Source: an uncultured Sphingomonas sp. (GTDB taxonomy: Bacteria > Pseudomonadota > Alphaproteobacteria > Sphingomonadales > Sphingomonadaceae). From it: 35,398 nt of DNA. The position numbers were made by a program, and so were the translations under genes. The DNA is taken from contig CAJYLT010000062.1 of NCBI GenBank assembly GCA_913775795.1, positions 1 to 35,398 of the forward strand, read 5' to 3'. Under the pieces are notes generated by a model that did no database searches, was not told the origin of the DNA, and saw nothing but the letters and a program-made list of their open reading frames with translations. Positions 17,018 to 25,077 of this stretch are shown piece by piece; position 1 is the stretch's first letter, and every line of letters begins with the position of its first letter.

Positions 17018-18435
17018 GCCGGCTCGCCCAGCTTGTAGGCGCGCCGGACCAGCCCCACCGTCAGTTCTTTGGCCAATTCCGCTGCCTCCCAGTCGACGAT
17101 CTGCCCTTCCGCCACCAGCCGGGCGAGGAACGCGCAATCGACGCGCCGCGCGACGTCGTGCCGCGCCGGGATCGACAGGAACGCGCGCGTGTCGTCGTTG
17201 AACCCGACGGTGTTGTAGAAGCCCGCCGTCTCCGTCGTCATCTCGCGGAAGCGGCGCATCCCCTCGGGACTGTCGTGGAACCACCAGGCCGGCCCCAGGC
17301 GCAGGCAGGGATAATGCCCCGCCAGCGGTGCCAGCTCGCGCGCATAGGTCGTCTCGTCGAGCGTGAAGAGGATGATCGTCAGGTCGCGCTCGTTTCCCAC
17401 CACGTCGAGCATCGGCTTCAGCGCGCCCACGAAATCGGCGCGCATCGGGATGTCGGCGCCCTTGTCGCGCCCGTGGCTGGCGAACAGCGCGGCATTGTGA
17501 TTGCGGAAGCTGCCGGGGTGAATCTGCATCACCATCCCGTCCTCGACGCTCATCCTTGCCATTTCGGTCAGCATCTGTGCGCGGAACAGCTCGGCATCGC
17601 CCACCTCGAACCGGCCGGTGACGATGCGGTCGAACAGCGCCGCGCTCTCCGCCGCCGACAGGTTGGCGGTGCGCGCGCTGGCATGACCATGGTCCGTCGC
17701 GGTCGCGCCGAGCGCGCGGAAGTCGGCGCGGCGGCGGCGGTGGGCGGCGAGATAGCCGTCCCACGTCATCACGTCCTCGCCGGTGAGCGCCCCGAACCGT
17801 TCGAGCGCGGCGGCGAACCCTTCATGCTCCACGTCGATCACCGCATCGGGGCGATAGGTCGTCGCGACCCGCCCACCCCAGCCCGACGTGCGGATCACCT
17901 TGTGGTGATCGAGCGGATCGTCCGCCCCCTCTGTTGTGGCGAGGAACTCGATCCCGAACCGCTCGAACAGCGCGCGCGGGCGATAGCCGGGGGTCGCCAG
18001 CGCTTCGTTGATCGTGTCGTAATAATGGTCGGCGCTCGCCGGTTCGAGCGCGACCTCGATCCCCAGCACCTCGGCGAACACATGGTCGAGCCACAGCCGC
18101 GACGGCGTGCCGCGGAACAGGTGATAATGCGCGGCGAACGTCCGCCACGCCTCGCGCGGGTCGGTCGCGGGGGCGCCCGCCCGGCTGCGCACGCCCAGCG
18201 CATCGAGCGACACGCCCTGCGAATAGAGCATCCGGAAGATGTAGTGATCGGGCGCGAGCAACAGCTCGGTCGCATTGGCGAACGGCGCGTCGGTCGCGAA
18301 CCAGGCGGGGTCGGTGTGCCCGTGCGGGCTGACGATCGGCAGCCCGCCGATCGCGGCATAGAGCGCGCGGGCAATGTCGCGGGTGCGCGGCTCGGCGGGA
18401 AACAGGCGATCGGGGTCGAGCTTCAGGGGACGCAT
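17014..18435 (-). CDS. uxaC: Glucuronate isomerase (uronate isomerase)
   Basis: A 473-residue uronate isomerase interconverting D-glucuronate and D-fructuronate, or D-galacturonate and D-tagaturonate: the entry step of hexuronate catabolism. The length is that of the family (about 470). Recognisable parts are MRPLKLDPDRLFP, the metal-site segment PIVSPHGHTDPAWFA (His-x-His near residue 39), FGALTGEDVMTWDGYLAAH, and QIHPGSFRNHNAALFASHGRDKG, split as QIHPGSFRNHN and FASHGRDKGADIP. The C-terminal DDTRAFLSIPARHDVARR is also typical. The ATG at 18435 follows GGAGAGGAAG. It is the first gene of a two-gene unit with the uxuB-like gene; the LacI-type operator at 18468-18481 lies 32 bases upstream. 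Confidence 0.95.
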   Translation of the reverse strand: MRPLKLDPDRLFPAEPRTRDIARALYAAIGGLPIVSPHGHTDPAWFATDAPFANATELLLAPDHYIFRMLYSQGVSLDALGVRSRAGAPATDPREAWRTFAAHYHLFRGTPSRLWLDHVFAEVLGIEVALEPASADHYYDTINEALATPGYRPRALFERFGIEFLATTEGADDPLDHHKVIRTSGWGGRVATTYRPDAVIDVEHEGFAAALERFGALTGEDVMTWDGYLAAHRRRRADFRALGATATDHGHASARTANLSAAESAALFDRIVTGRFEVGDAELFRAQMLTEMARMSVEDGMVMQIHPGSFRNHNAALFASHGRDKGADIPMRADFVGALKPMLDVVGNERDLTIILFTLDETTYARELAPLAGHYPCLRLGPAWWFHDSPEGMRRFREMTTETAGFYNTVGFNDDTRAFLSIPARHDVARRVDCAFLARLVAEGQIVDWEAAELAKELTVGLVRRAYKLGEPA

Positions 18436-18467
18436 CTTCCTCTCCTCGGCTTTGCGATACCCGCTTG

Positions 18468-18481
18468 TGCCAGCGCTGGCA
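18468..18481. promoter_or_regulatory. LacI-type operator in the uxaC / kdgK divergent promoter
   Basis: TGCCAGCGCTGGCA is a perfect 14-base palindrome with central CG in the 87-base spacer, 32 bases from uxaC and 41 from kdgK. One protein bound here could repress both directions. It differs at one base from the site at the start of the LacI-family gene (14658-14671). Confidence 0.8.
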
Positions 18482-18522
18482 ACGGACTAGCGATCGGCAG
18501 CACCACGGCGTAGGAAAAGGGC

Positions 18523-19512
18523 ATGTCAGGACCGATCGTCTGCTTCGGCGAATTGCTGCTCCGCCTGTCGGCGCCGGGCCGCGAACTGCTGATGCAATCG
18601 CCACGGCTCGATATCGTCGTCGGCGGGGCGGAGGCGAACGTCGCGGCCGGCCTCGCCGCGCTCGATCATGCCACGGCGATCGTCAGCACGGTGCCCGACA
18701 ACGCCTTGGGTCGCGGCGCGGTCGCGGCGATGCGCGCGGCAGGAGTCGACACAAGCCGCGTCGCGACGGGGCGGGGCCGGATGGGCCTGTATTTCCTGTC
18801 GCCCGGCGCAGGCGTGCGCGCCGCCGATATCGTCTATGACCGTGCCGGATCGGCGTTCGTCGAGGCGGTCGGGTACGACTGGCCCGCCCTGCTCGACGGC
18901 GCCGCGCGCCTGCATCTGTCAGGCATCACCCCCGCGCTCGGCCAGGCCAGCGCCGCGCACGCGCTCGCCGCCGCGCGCGCCGCGCGGGCAGCGGGCGTCC
19001 CCGTCTCGTTCGACGGCAATTACCGCGCGCGTCTGTGGGAAAGCTGGGACAGCGACCCGCGCGCAATCCTGACGGAGCTCGTCGCGCAGGCAGACCTGTT
19101 CTTCGGCAACCACCGCGACGTGGCGCTGCTGACCGGCCGCGATGCGGGCGAAGGGCGCGCCGCAGCAGAAACCGCGTTCGCCGCGTTCCCCAACCTGACC
19201 GCCATCGCCTCGACCGCGCGTACCGTCGTCGACGCCGACCACCACCGCCTGTCCGCGCGACTCGATACGCGCGAGGCGGCGTTCGAGACCGACGAGATCG
19301 CCGTAACCGGCATCGTCGACCGGATCGGCGGCGGCGACGCGTTCGCGGCGGGCATCCTCCACGGCCTCCACGCCGGCCTGTCACCGCGGGAAACGGTCGA
19401 GGCAGGCCTCGCGCTCGCCGCGCTCAAGCACAGCCTGCCCGGCGACTTCTCCCGCTTCACCCGCGCCGACCTTGCCGCGTTCCAGGCCGGCGCGCGCGAC
19501 GTGCGGCGATAA
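18523..19512 (+). CDS. kdgK: 2-dehydro-3-deoxygluconokinase (PfkB sugar kinase)
   Basis: A 329-residue ribokinase-family kinase, expected to phosphorylate 2-keto-3-deoxygluconate to KDPG, the last step before aldolase cleavage. It has the N-terminal GELLLRLSAPG, the sugar-binding VGGAEANVAAGLAAL (about 33-47), SFDGNYRARLW, and ADLFFGNHRDVALLTG. The ATP/active-site motif DRIGGGDAFAAGILHGL has catalytic Asp272. SFDGNYR and the GGAEANVA glycine pair suit KDG kinases; fructokinase remains possible, but the uxaC/uxuB context favours KDG. AGGAAAAGGG precedes the ATG. It is transcribed divergently from uxaC with a shared operator. Confidence 0.88.
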   Translation: MSGPIVCFGELLLRLSAPGRELLMQSPRLDIVVGGAEANVAAGLAALDHATAIVSTVPDNALGRGAVAAMRAAGVDTSRVATGRGRMGLYFLSPGAGVRAADIVYDRAGSAFVEAVGYDWPALLDGAARLHLSGITPALGQASAAHALAAARAARAAGVPVSFDGNYRARLWESWDSDPRAILTELVAQADLFFGNHRDVALLTGRDAGEGRAAAETAFAAFPNLTAIASTARTVVDADHHRLSARLDTREAAFETDEIAVTGIVDRIGGGDAFAAGILHGLHAGLSPRETVEAGLALAALKHSLPGDFSRFTRADLAAFQAGARDVRR

Positions 19513-19537
19513 ACCCGGCCAACGGTCCGGGTTTGCA
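19511..19537 (+). terminator. Probable terminator after kdgK
   Basis: AAACCCGG (19511-19518) and CCGGGTTT (19527-19534) form a perfect 8-bp stem with an 8-base loop. It starts inside the kdgK stop codon region. The T-tract is short (three T, in the stem), so termination may be partial. Confidence 0.5.
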
Positions 19538-19626
19538 ATGCAGCACGCGTCCTGTATCGGCGGTTTCGGCCTTGAAGGCGGCGTCCCCGACGCTACCTCG
19601 GATGGCATCAGCGATTGAGACGGATC

Positions 19627-20412
19627 ATGGCGACCTTCACTCTTCCAAAGAACAGCGTCATCAAGAAGGAAGGGCACGTCCACCGCGCGCCCGAAGGTGC
19701 CAAGCGGATTAAACGCTTCAAGATCTATCGCTACGATCCCGATGCCGGCGCCAACCCGCGCTACGACACGTTCGAGATCGACCTCGACGATTGCGGCCCG
19801 ATGGTGCTCGACGCGCTCATCAAGATGAAGGGTGAGCAGGACCCGTCGCTCACCTTCCGCCGGTCGTGCCGCGAGGGGATCTGCGGCTCGTGCTCGATGA
19901 ACATCGCGGGCAAGAACGGCCTCGCCTGCACGACGGCGATCGAGGATATCAAGGGCGATATCCGCATCACGCCGCTGCCGCACATGGACGTCATCAAGGA
20001 TCTCGTCCCCGACTTTACGCACTTCTATGCGCAATACGCCTCGATCAAGCCGTGGCTGCAGACGGTGACGCCGCCGCCCTCGGGCAAGGAGCGGCTGCAG
20101 TCGCCGGAGGATCGCGCGAAACTCGACGGCCTCTACGAGTGCATCCTGTGCGCCTGCTGCTCGACCTCGTGCCCCAGCTATTGGTGGAACAGCGACAAGT
20201 TCCTCGGCCCGGCGATCCTGCTCCAGGCGTATCGCTGGCTCGCCGACAGCCGCGACGAGATGACGGGCGAGCGCCTCGACGACCTCGAGGATCCGTTCCG
20301 CCTCTATCGCTGCCACACGATCATGAACTGCGCGAACGTCTGTCCCAAGGGCCTCAACCCGGCCAAGGAGATCGCCGAGATCAAGAAGATGGAAGTCGAG
20401 CGCATCGTCTGA
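19627..20412 (+). CDS. sdhB: Succinate dehydrogenase iron-sulfur subunit
   Basis: A 261-residue electron-transfer subunit of complex II, carrying electrons from the flavin of SdhA to quinone at SdhC/D. The ferredoxin-like N-terminal half has CREGICGSC and a fourth Cys (Cys81, 86, 89, 101) for the [2Fe-2S] centre. The C-terminal half has [15 protein letters not shown] (Cys172, 175, 178, 182) and [17 protein letters not shown] (Cys229, 235, 239) for the [4Fe-4S] and [3Fe-4S] centres. ATG at 19627 gives the usual N-terminus. The stop overlaps the thioesterase ATG (TGATG). sdhC, sdhD and sdhA are not adjacent: upstream is kdgK. Its membrane anchor and flavoprotein must be encoded elsewhere. Confidence 0.96.
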   Translation: MATFTLPKNSVIKKEGHVHRAPEGAKRIKRFKIYRYDPDAGANPRYDTFEIDLDDCGPMVLDALIKMKGEQDPSLTFRRSCREGICGSCSMNIAGKNGLACTTAIEDIKGDIRITPLPHMDVIKDLVPDFTHFYAQYASIKPWLQTVTPPPSGKERLQSPEDRAKLDGLYECILCACCSTSCPSYWWNSDKFLGPAILLQAYRWLADSRDEMTGERLDDLEDPFRLYRCHTIMNCANVCPKGLNPAKEIAEIKKMEVERIV

Positions 20413-20879
20413 TGCCCGACCAAGCCGGGGCGGCCGCGGACGACGCGCCGCCCCCCTTTCGTTTCTTCCCCGATCCCGATCTTCCCGGCTGGCATCGCTG
20501 GGAAATGGCCGATCCTACTCGCTACAACACGTTTCTTGCCCCCCTGTCGGTTCGGGTCGAGCGTGAGGGCCGGGCGCGCGTGCGGATGGTGCCGCAGCGC
20601 ATTCACTCGAACATCCGCGACCACGTCCATGGCGGCGCACTGTTGGGTTTCGCCGATGTGGCGGTGTTCGCTGCTGCCCGAATACTCGGCATCGCCGACG
20701 AGGGCTTCGCCTCGACCGTCGATCTGTCCGCGCAATTCATCGACGGTGCCGACGCGGCGCACCCGGTCGAGGCGGAGGTCGAATTGCTCCGCGAAACCGG
20801 CCGCCTCTTCTTCGTCCGCGGGCTGATCGTGCAGAATGGCCGCCCGTGCGTCAGCTTCACCGCGACCGCGCGCAAATGA
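20412..20879 (+). CDS. PaaI-family hotdog thioesterase
   Basis: A 155-residue acyl-CoA thioesterase of the hotdog fold. The key segment is RDHVHGGALLGFADVAVFAAARIL, given here as HVHGGALLGFADVAVF: the HGG turn and the following Asp on the central helix are the family's catalytic region. It is followed by beta-strand segments FASTVDLSAQFIDGA, VEAEVELLRETGRLFFVRG and RPCVSFTATARK. The first ~20 residues (AGAAADDAPPPFRF) look disordered. The ATG overlaps the sdhB stop, and its own stop overlaps the zapE ATG (ATGA). Substrate unknown; hydrolysis of an aromatic or small acyl-CoA is the family norm. Confidence 0.85.
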   Translation: MPDQAGAAADDAPPPFRFFPDPDLPGWHRWEMADPTRYNTFLAPLSVRVEREGRARVRMVPQRIHSNIRDHVHGGALLGFADVAVFAAARILGIADEGFASTVDLSAQFIDGADAAHPVEAEVELLRETGRLFFVRGLIVQNGRPCVSFTATARK

Positions 20880-21994
20880 CCGATGTCCTTTCCGCCTACC
20901 GTGCGCTCGTTGAGCGCGGCGAACTGAAACCCGACGCGGACCAGGAGGCCGCCGCCGCCCGCCTCGACACCCTTGCCGGCGAACTGACCGCGGTGCCGAA
21001 ACGCGGCAGCGTCCTCTGGAAGATGCTCGGCCGTGCCCCCGCGCCGCCGCGCGGCGTGTACCTGTGGGGCGGGGTCGGGCGCGGCAAGTCGATGCTGATG
21101 GACCTGTTCTTCGACCAGCTACCCATCCGCCGAAAGCGCCGCGTCCATTTCCACGCTTTCATGATCGAGGTCCATGCCCGCCTGCACAAGGAACGGGCGA
21201 AGGAAAGCGGCGACCCCATCCCACCCGTCGCCGCGGCGATGGTGGGCGAGACGCGGCTGCTCGCCTTCGACGAGATGGTCATCAACAATTCGGCCGACGC
21301 GATGATCCTGTCGCGGCTGTTCACCGCGATGATGGAGCACGGCCTGACCGTCGTCGCGACCTCGAACCGCGTGCCCGAGGATCTCTACAAGGACGGGCTC
21401 AATCGTGAGCATTTCCTGCCGTTCATCGGCCTGATCCGCGAGAAGATGGACGTGCTGTCGCTGAACGGCCCCGTCGATTACCGCCGCGACCGGCTCGGTA
21501 GCATCGAGACCTGGCTGGTGCCCAACGGGGCCGAGGCGACGAAGACGCTGTCCGACGCCTTTTTCCGCCTCACCGACTATCCGGTTGAGGACAAGGCGCA
21601 TGTGCCGACTTGCGACCTCGACCTCGGCGGGCGAACGCTGCACGTGCCCAAGTGCCTGAAGGGTGTCGCGGTGTTCAGCTTCAAGCGGCTCTGCGGCGAG
21701 GCGCGCGGCGCGCCCGACTATCTCGCGGTCGCGCGGCGCTTCCATACCGTCATCCTCGTCGGCATCCCCCGGCTCGGCCCCGACAACCGCAACGAGGCGG
21801 CGCGCTTCGTCACGCTGATCGACGCGCTCTACGAGCACAAGGTCAAGCTGCTCGCCGCCGCCGACGCCGCGCCCGAGCAGCTTTACGAGCGGGGCGACGG
21901 CGCGTTCGAGTTCGAGCGCACCGTCAGCCGGTTGAACGAAATGCGGTCCGACGAGTATCTGGCACTCGGCCATGGCAAGGGAGAGCCGGCATGA
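20876..21994 (+). CDS. zapE: Cell division protein ZapE-like AAA+ ATPase (AFG1 family)
   Basis: A 372-residue P-loop ATPase of the AFG1/ZapE family. In E. coli ZapE binds FtsZ and is needed for division under some stresses; mitochondrial AFG1 acts in protein quality control of respiratory complexes. Seen: PRGVYLWGGVGRGKSMLMDLFF (Walker A GGVGRGKS, 65-72), HFHAFMIEVHARLH, Walker B LLAFDEMVINNSADAMILSRLF (FDE at 131-133), VVATSNRVPEDLYKDGLNR, then FSFKRLCGEARGAPDYLA and DNRNEAARFVTLIDALYEHKVKL. Start 20876 overlaps the thioesterase stop (ATGA). Next to sdhB the AFG1-like role with respiratory enzymes is an attractive alternative to a purely divisional role (inference). Confidence 0.9.
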   Translation: MTDVLSAYRALVERGELKPDADQEAAAARLDTLAGELTAVPKRGSVLWKMLGRAPAPPRGVYLWGGVGRGKSMLMDLFFDQLPIRRKRRVHFHAFMIEVHARLHKERAKESGDPIPPVAAAMVGETRLLAFDEMVINNSADAMILSRLFTAMMEHGLTVVATSNRVPEDLYKDGLNREHFLPFIGLIREKMDVLSLNGPVDYRRDRLGSIETWLVPNGAEATKTLSDAFFRLTDYPVEDKAHVPTCDLDLGGRTLHVPKCLKGVAVFSFKRLCGEARGAPDYLAVARRFHTVILVGIPRLGPDNRNEAARFVTLIDALYEHKVKLLAAADAAPEQLYERGDGAFEFERTVSRLNEMRSDEYLALGHGKGEPA

Positions 21995-22809
21995 CCGCGC
22001 GCATCAATCGCAACACCCAGCTTTGCATGTCGCTGTCGGCGCGGCCGGGCAATTTCGGCACCCGGTTCCAGAACCACCTCTACGAGCTGCTCGGCCTCGA
22101 CTATGTCTACAAGGCGTTCACGACCACCGACATCGAGGGGGCGGTGCGCGGGATCCGCGCGCTCGGCATCCGCGGCTGTGCGGTGTCGATGCCGTTCAAG
22201 GAAGCGGTCATTCCGCTGATCGACGAACTCGATCCGTCGGCGGCGTCGATCGGCGCGGTCAACACGATCGTGAACACCGACGGGCATCTCAAGGGCTACA
22301 ACACCGACTATCTGGCGGTGGTGCAGTTGATGCAGCGCCACGCGGTACCGACCGAGACGCGCTGGGCACTGGCGGGCGCTGGCGGGATGGCGAAGGCGGT
22401 CGCCTCTGCCCTCGTCGACTATGGCTACGCGAACGGGACCATCGTCGCTCGCAACATGGTGAAGCGTGCGGAGCTCGCCGACAAGCTCGGCATCGCGCAC
22501 GCGGACACGGCGCCCGAGGGCACGCAGATGCTCGTCAACGCCACCCCGATCGGCATGGCCGGCGGCGCGGAGGCGGACGCCCTGCCCTTCCCGCCCGAGT
22601 CCATCGCGGCGGCGGAGATCGTCTTTGACGTCGTGGCGATCCCCCCGGAAACCCCGCTGATCCGCGCCGCCCGTGATGCGGGTCGCAAAGTCATCACCGG
22701 CGACGCCGTGCTGGTGCTTCAGGGGCGCGAGCAATTCGTCCTCTACACCGGGATGCAGCCCGGCGAGGCCGAGGTCGAGGCCGCCGCCAGGGTCGCGCTC
22801 GCGCCTTAA
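21991..22809 (+). CDS. Shikimate dehydrogenase-like protein (SdhL/HI0607 type)
   Basis: A 272-residue relative of shikimate dehydrogenase. It closely resembles, from memory, the Haemophilus HI0607 protein (SdhL): shared stretches include TQLCMSLSARPGNFGT, YKAFTTTDIEGA, ALGIRGCAVSMPFKE, GGMAKAVASAL and the C-terminal VLQGREQFVLYT. Catalytic-type residues are present: Lys70 in SMPFK and Asp106 in GYNTDY. AroE enzymes have GxNTDG, whereas here it is GYNTDY. The NADP fold is GAGGMAK at 129-135. SdhL proteins are reported to be poor shikimate dehydrogenases and their true substrate is unknown, so biosynthetic AroE is probably another gene. The ATG overlaps the zapE stop (ATGA), placing it in the sdhB-thioesterase-zapE unit. 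Confidence 0.88.
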   Translation: MTARINRNTQLCMSLSARPGNFGTRFQNHLYELLGLDYVYKAFTTTDIEGAVRGIRALGIRGCAVSMPFKEAVIPLIDELDPSAASIGAVNTIVNTDGHLKGYNTDYLAVVQLMQRHAVPTETRWALAGAGGMAKAVASALVDYGYANGTIVARNMVKRAELADKLGIAHADTAPEGTQMLVNATPIGMAGGAEADALPFPPESIAAAEIVFDVVAIPPETPLIRAARDAGRKVITGDAVLVLQGREQFVLYTGMQPGEAEVEAAARVALAP

Positions 22810-22814
22810 TGCAC

Positions 22815-22831
22815 TTGCGAACAAGTCGCAA
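22815..22831. promoter_or_regulatory. Inverted repeat upstream of mdh
   Basis: TTGCGA-acaag-TCGCAA is a perfect 6-bp inverted repeat in the 144-base spacer between the SdhL-like gene and mdh, just after the former's stop. A second overlapping inverted repeat, ACTTG-cgaa-CAAGT, uses the same bases (22813-22826). It may be a regulator site for mdh and following genes; no binder is identified. Confidence 0.3.
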
Positions 22832-22944
22832 AGATAGTTTGCGGTGCGTGTCGATAGGCGGTTGTCCCCTCGGACCAAAAAGCTTAAGTCGCCCCCGTTC
22901 TCGCGGGCGCTCCTGCGTGCGTCCGCCGTTTTAGGTCCGTCTAG

Positions 22945-23916
<972 letters not shown>

Positions 23917-23922
23917 TTTAGC

Positions 23923-23960
23923 GCGCCCAGCCCCGCCGGGCGCCGCTTTCGTTTTCGTTC
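23923..23960 (+). terminator. Possible weak terminator or attenuator between mdh and sucD
   Basis: GCGCCC (23923-23928) and GGGCGC (23938-23943) form a 6-bp stem with a 9-base loop, followed by the pyrimidine-rich CGCTTTCGTTTTCG. The stem is short and the T-tract broken, so partial termination at most is supported. Confidence 0.3.
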
Positions 23961-23992
23961 GGCCCCCCGGCCGCCACTTTCAGGGAATTCCG

Positions 23993-24877
23993 ATGAGCAT
24001 CCTCGTCGACAAGAACACCAAGGTCATCGTCCAGGGTATGACCGGCGCCACCGGCACCTTCCATACCGAGCAGGCGCTGGCCTACGGCACGCAGATGGTC
24101 GGCGGCGTCACGCCCGGCAAGGGCGGCACGAGCCACATCGGCCTGCCCGTCTTCAATACCGTTGCCGAGGCGGTGGACACGACCGGCGCGACCGCCAGCG
24201 TCGTGTACGTGCCCCCCGCCTTCGCCGCCGACTCGATCCTCGAGGCGATCGACGCCGAGGTCCCGCTGATCGTCGCGATCACCGAGGGCATTCCGGTGCT
24301 CGACATGGTCAAGGTCAAGCGCGCGCTGTCGGGCTCGAAGTCGCGGCTGATCGGCCCGAACTGCCCCGGCGTGCTGACGCCGGGCGAGTGCAAGATCGGC
24401 ATCATGCCGGGCTCGATCTTCTCCAAGGGGTCGGTCGGCGTCGTCTCGCGCTCGGGCACGCTCACCTATGAGGCGGTGTTCCAGACGACCAATGCGGGCC
24501 TGGGCCAGACCACCGCGGTTGGCATCGGCGGCGATCCGGTCAACGGCACCAACTTCATCGACGTGCTCGAGCTGTTCCTGGCGGACGACGAGACCAAGTC
24601 GATCATCATGATCGGTGAGATCGGCGGCGATGCCGAGGAGCAGGCCGCGCAGTTCCTGATCGACGAGGCCAAGCGCGGCCGCAAGAAGCCGATGGCCGGC
24701 TTCATCGCGGGCCGCACGGCGCCTCCGGGCCGCCGCATGGGCCATGCCGGCGCGATCGTGTCGGGCGGCAAGGGCGACGCCGAGAGCAAGATCGCGGCGA
24801 TGGAAGCGGCCGGCATCAAGGTGTCGGCCAGCCCCAGCCTGCTCGGCGAGACGCTCGTCGAGGTTCTGAAGGGTTGA
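23993..24877 (+). CDS. sucD: Succinyl-CoA synthetase alpha subunit
   Basis: A 294-residue alpha subunit carrying the CoA site and the phosphohistidine of succinate-CoA ligase. Visible: [22 protein letters not shown] (nucleotide/CoA-binding fold at 12-31), [53 protein letters not shown], and [14 protein letters not shown] with active-site His251. The beta subunit gene sucC normally sits directly upstream, but mdh is there instead. The functional enzyme therefore needs a SucC encoded elsewhere. It is followed by a hairpin-rich 180-base repeat and then sucA. Confidence 0.96.
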   Translation: MSILVDKNTKVIVQGMTGATGTFHTEQALAYGTQMVGGVTPGKGGTSHIGLPVFNTVAEAVDTTGATASVVYVPPAFAADSILEAIDAEVPLIVAITEGIPVLDMVKVKRALSGSKSRLIGPNCPGVLTPGECKIGIMPGSIFSKGSVGVVSRSGTLTYEAVFQTTNAGLGQTTAVGIGGDPVNGTNFIDVLELFLADDETKSIIMIGEIGGDAEEQAAQFLIDEAKRGRKKPMAGFIAGRTAPPGRRMGHAGAIVSGGKGDAESKIAAMEAAGIKVSASPSLLGETLVEVLKG

Positions 24878-24881
24878 GTTC

Positions 24882-25063
24882 ATCCTCTCCCCTTGAGGGA
24901 GAGGATACGAAGCCTTGGCGGCTCGCCGCCTAGGCGAAGTTGGAGAGGGGTAGCGAGCCGCAGGCTCGCGCGCTTTCCCCGGAAAGCGCTCCACCCCCAC
25001 CCAGCTACGACTAGGGCCATTCTGGCCCAAGTCTGCGCAACCCTCTCCCTTGAAGGGAGAGGG
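24882..25063. repeat. Hairpin-rich intergenic repeat element between sucD and sucA
   Basis: The element is bounded by two near-identical palindromes: ATCCTCTCCC/GGGAGAGGAT (24882-24906) and CCCTCTCCCTT/AAGGGAGAGGG (25041-25063). Between them are further stems: GGCGG-ctcg-CCGCC, GCGAGCC-gca-GGCTCGC, GCGCTTTCC-cc-GGAAAGCGC and GGGCC-attct-GGCCC. This is the structure of a miniature interspersed repeat, with no coding capacity of its own. It sits inside the TCA operon and ends 14 bases before the sucA start. Confidence 0.75.
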
Positions 25064-25077
25064 AATGAGGTGCCGAT

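Noticed and set aside
17018..17764. Possible 249-residue N-terminal extension of the uxuB-like protein
   Set aside because: This stretch overlaps the uxaC coding region in another phase and is not protein-like; the mannitol dehydrogenase family begins at the GTG at 17017.
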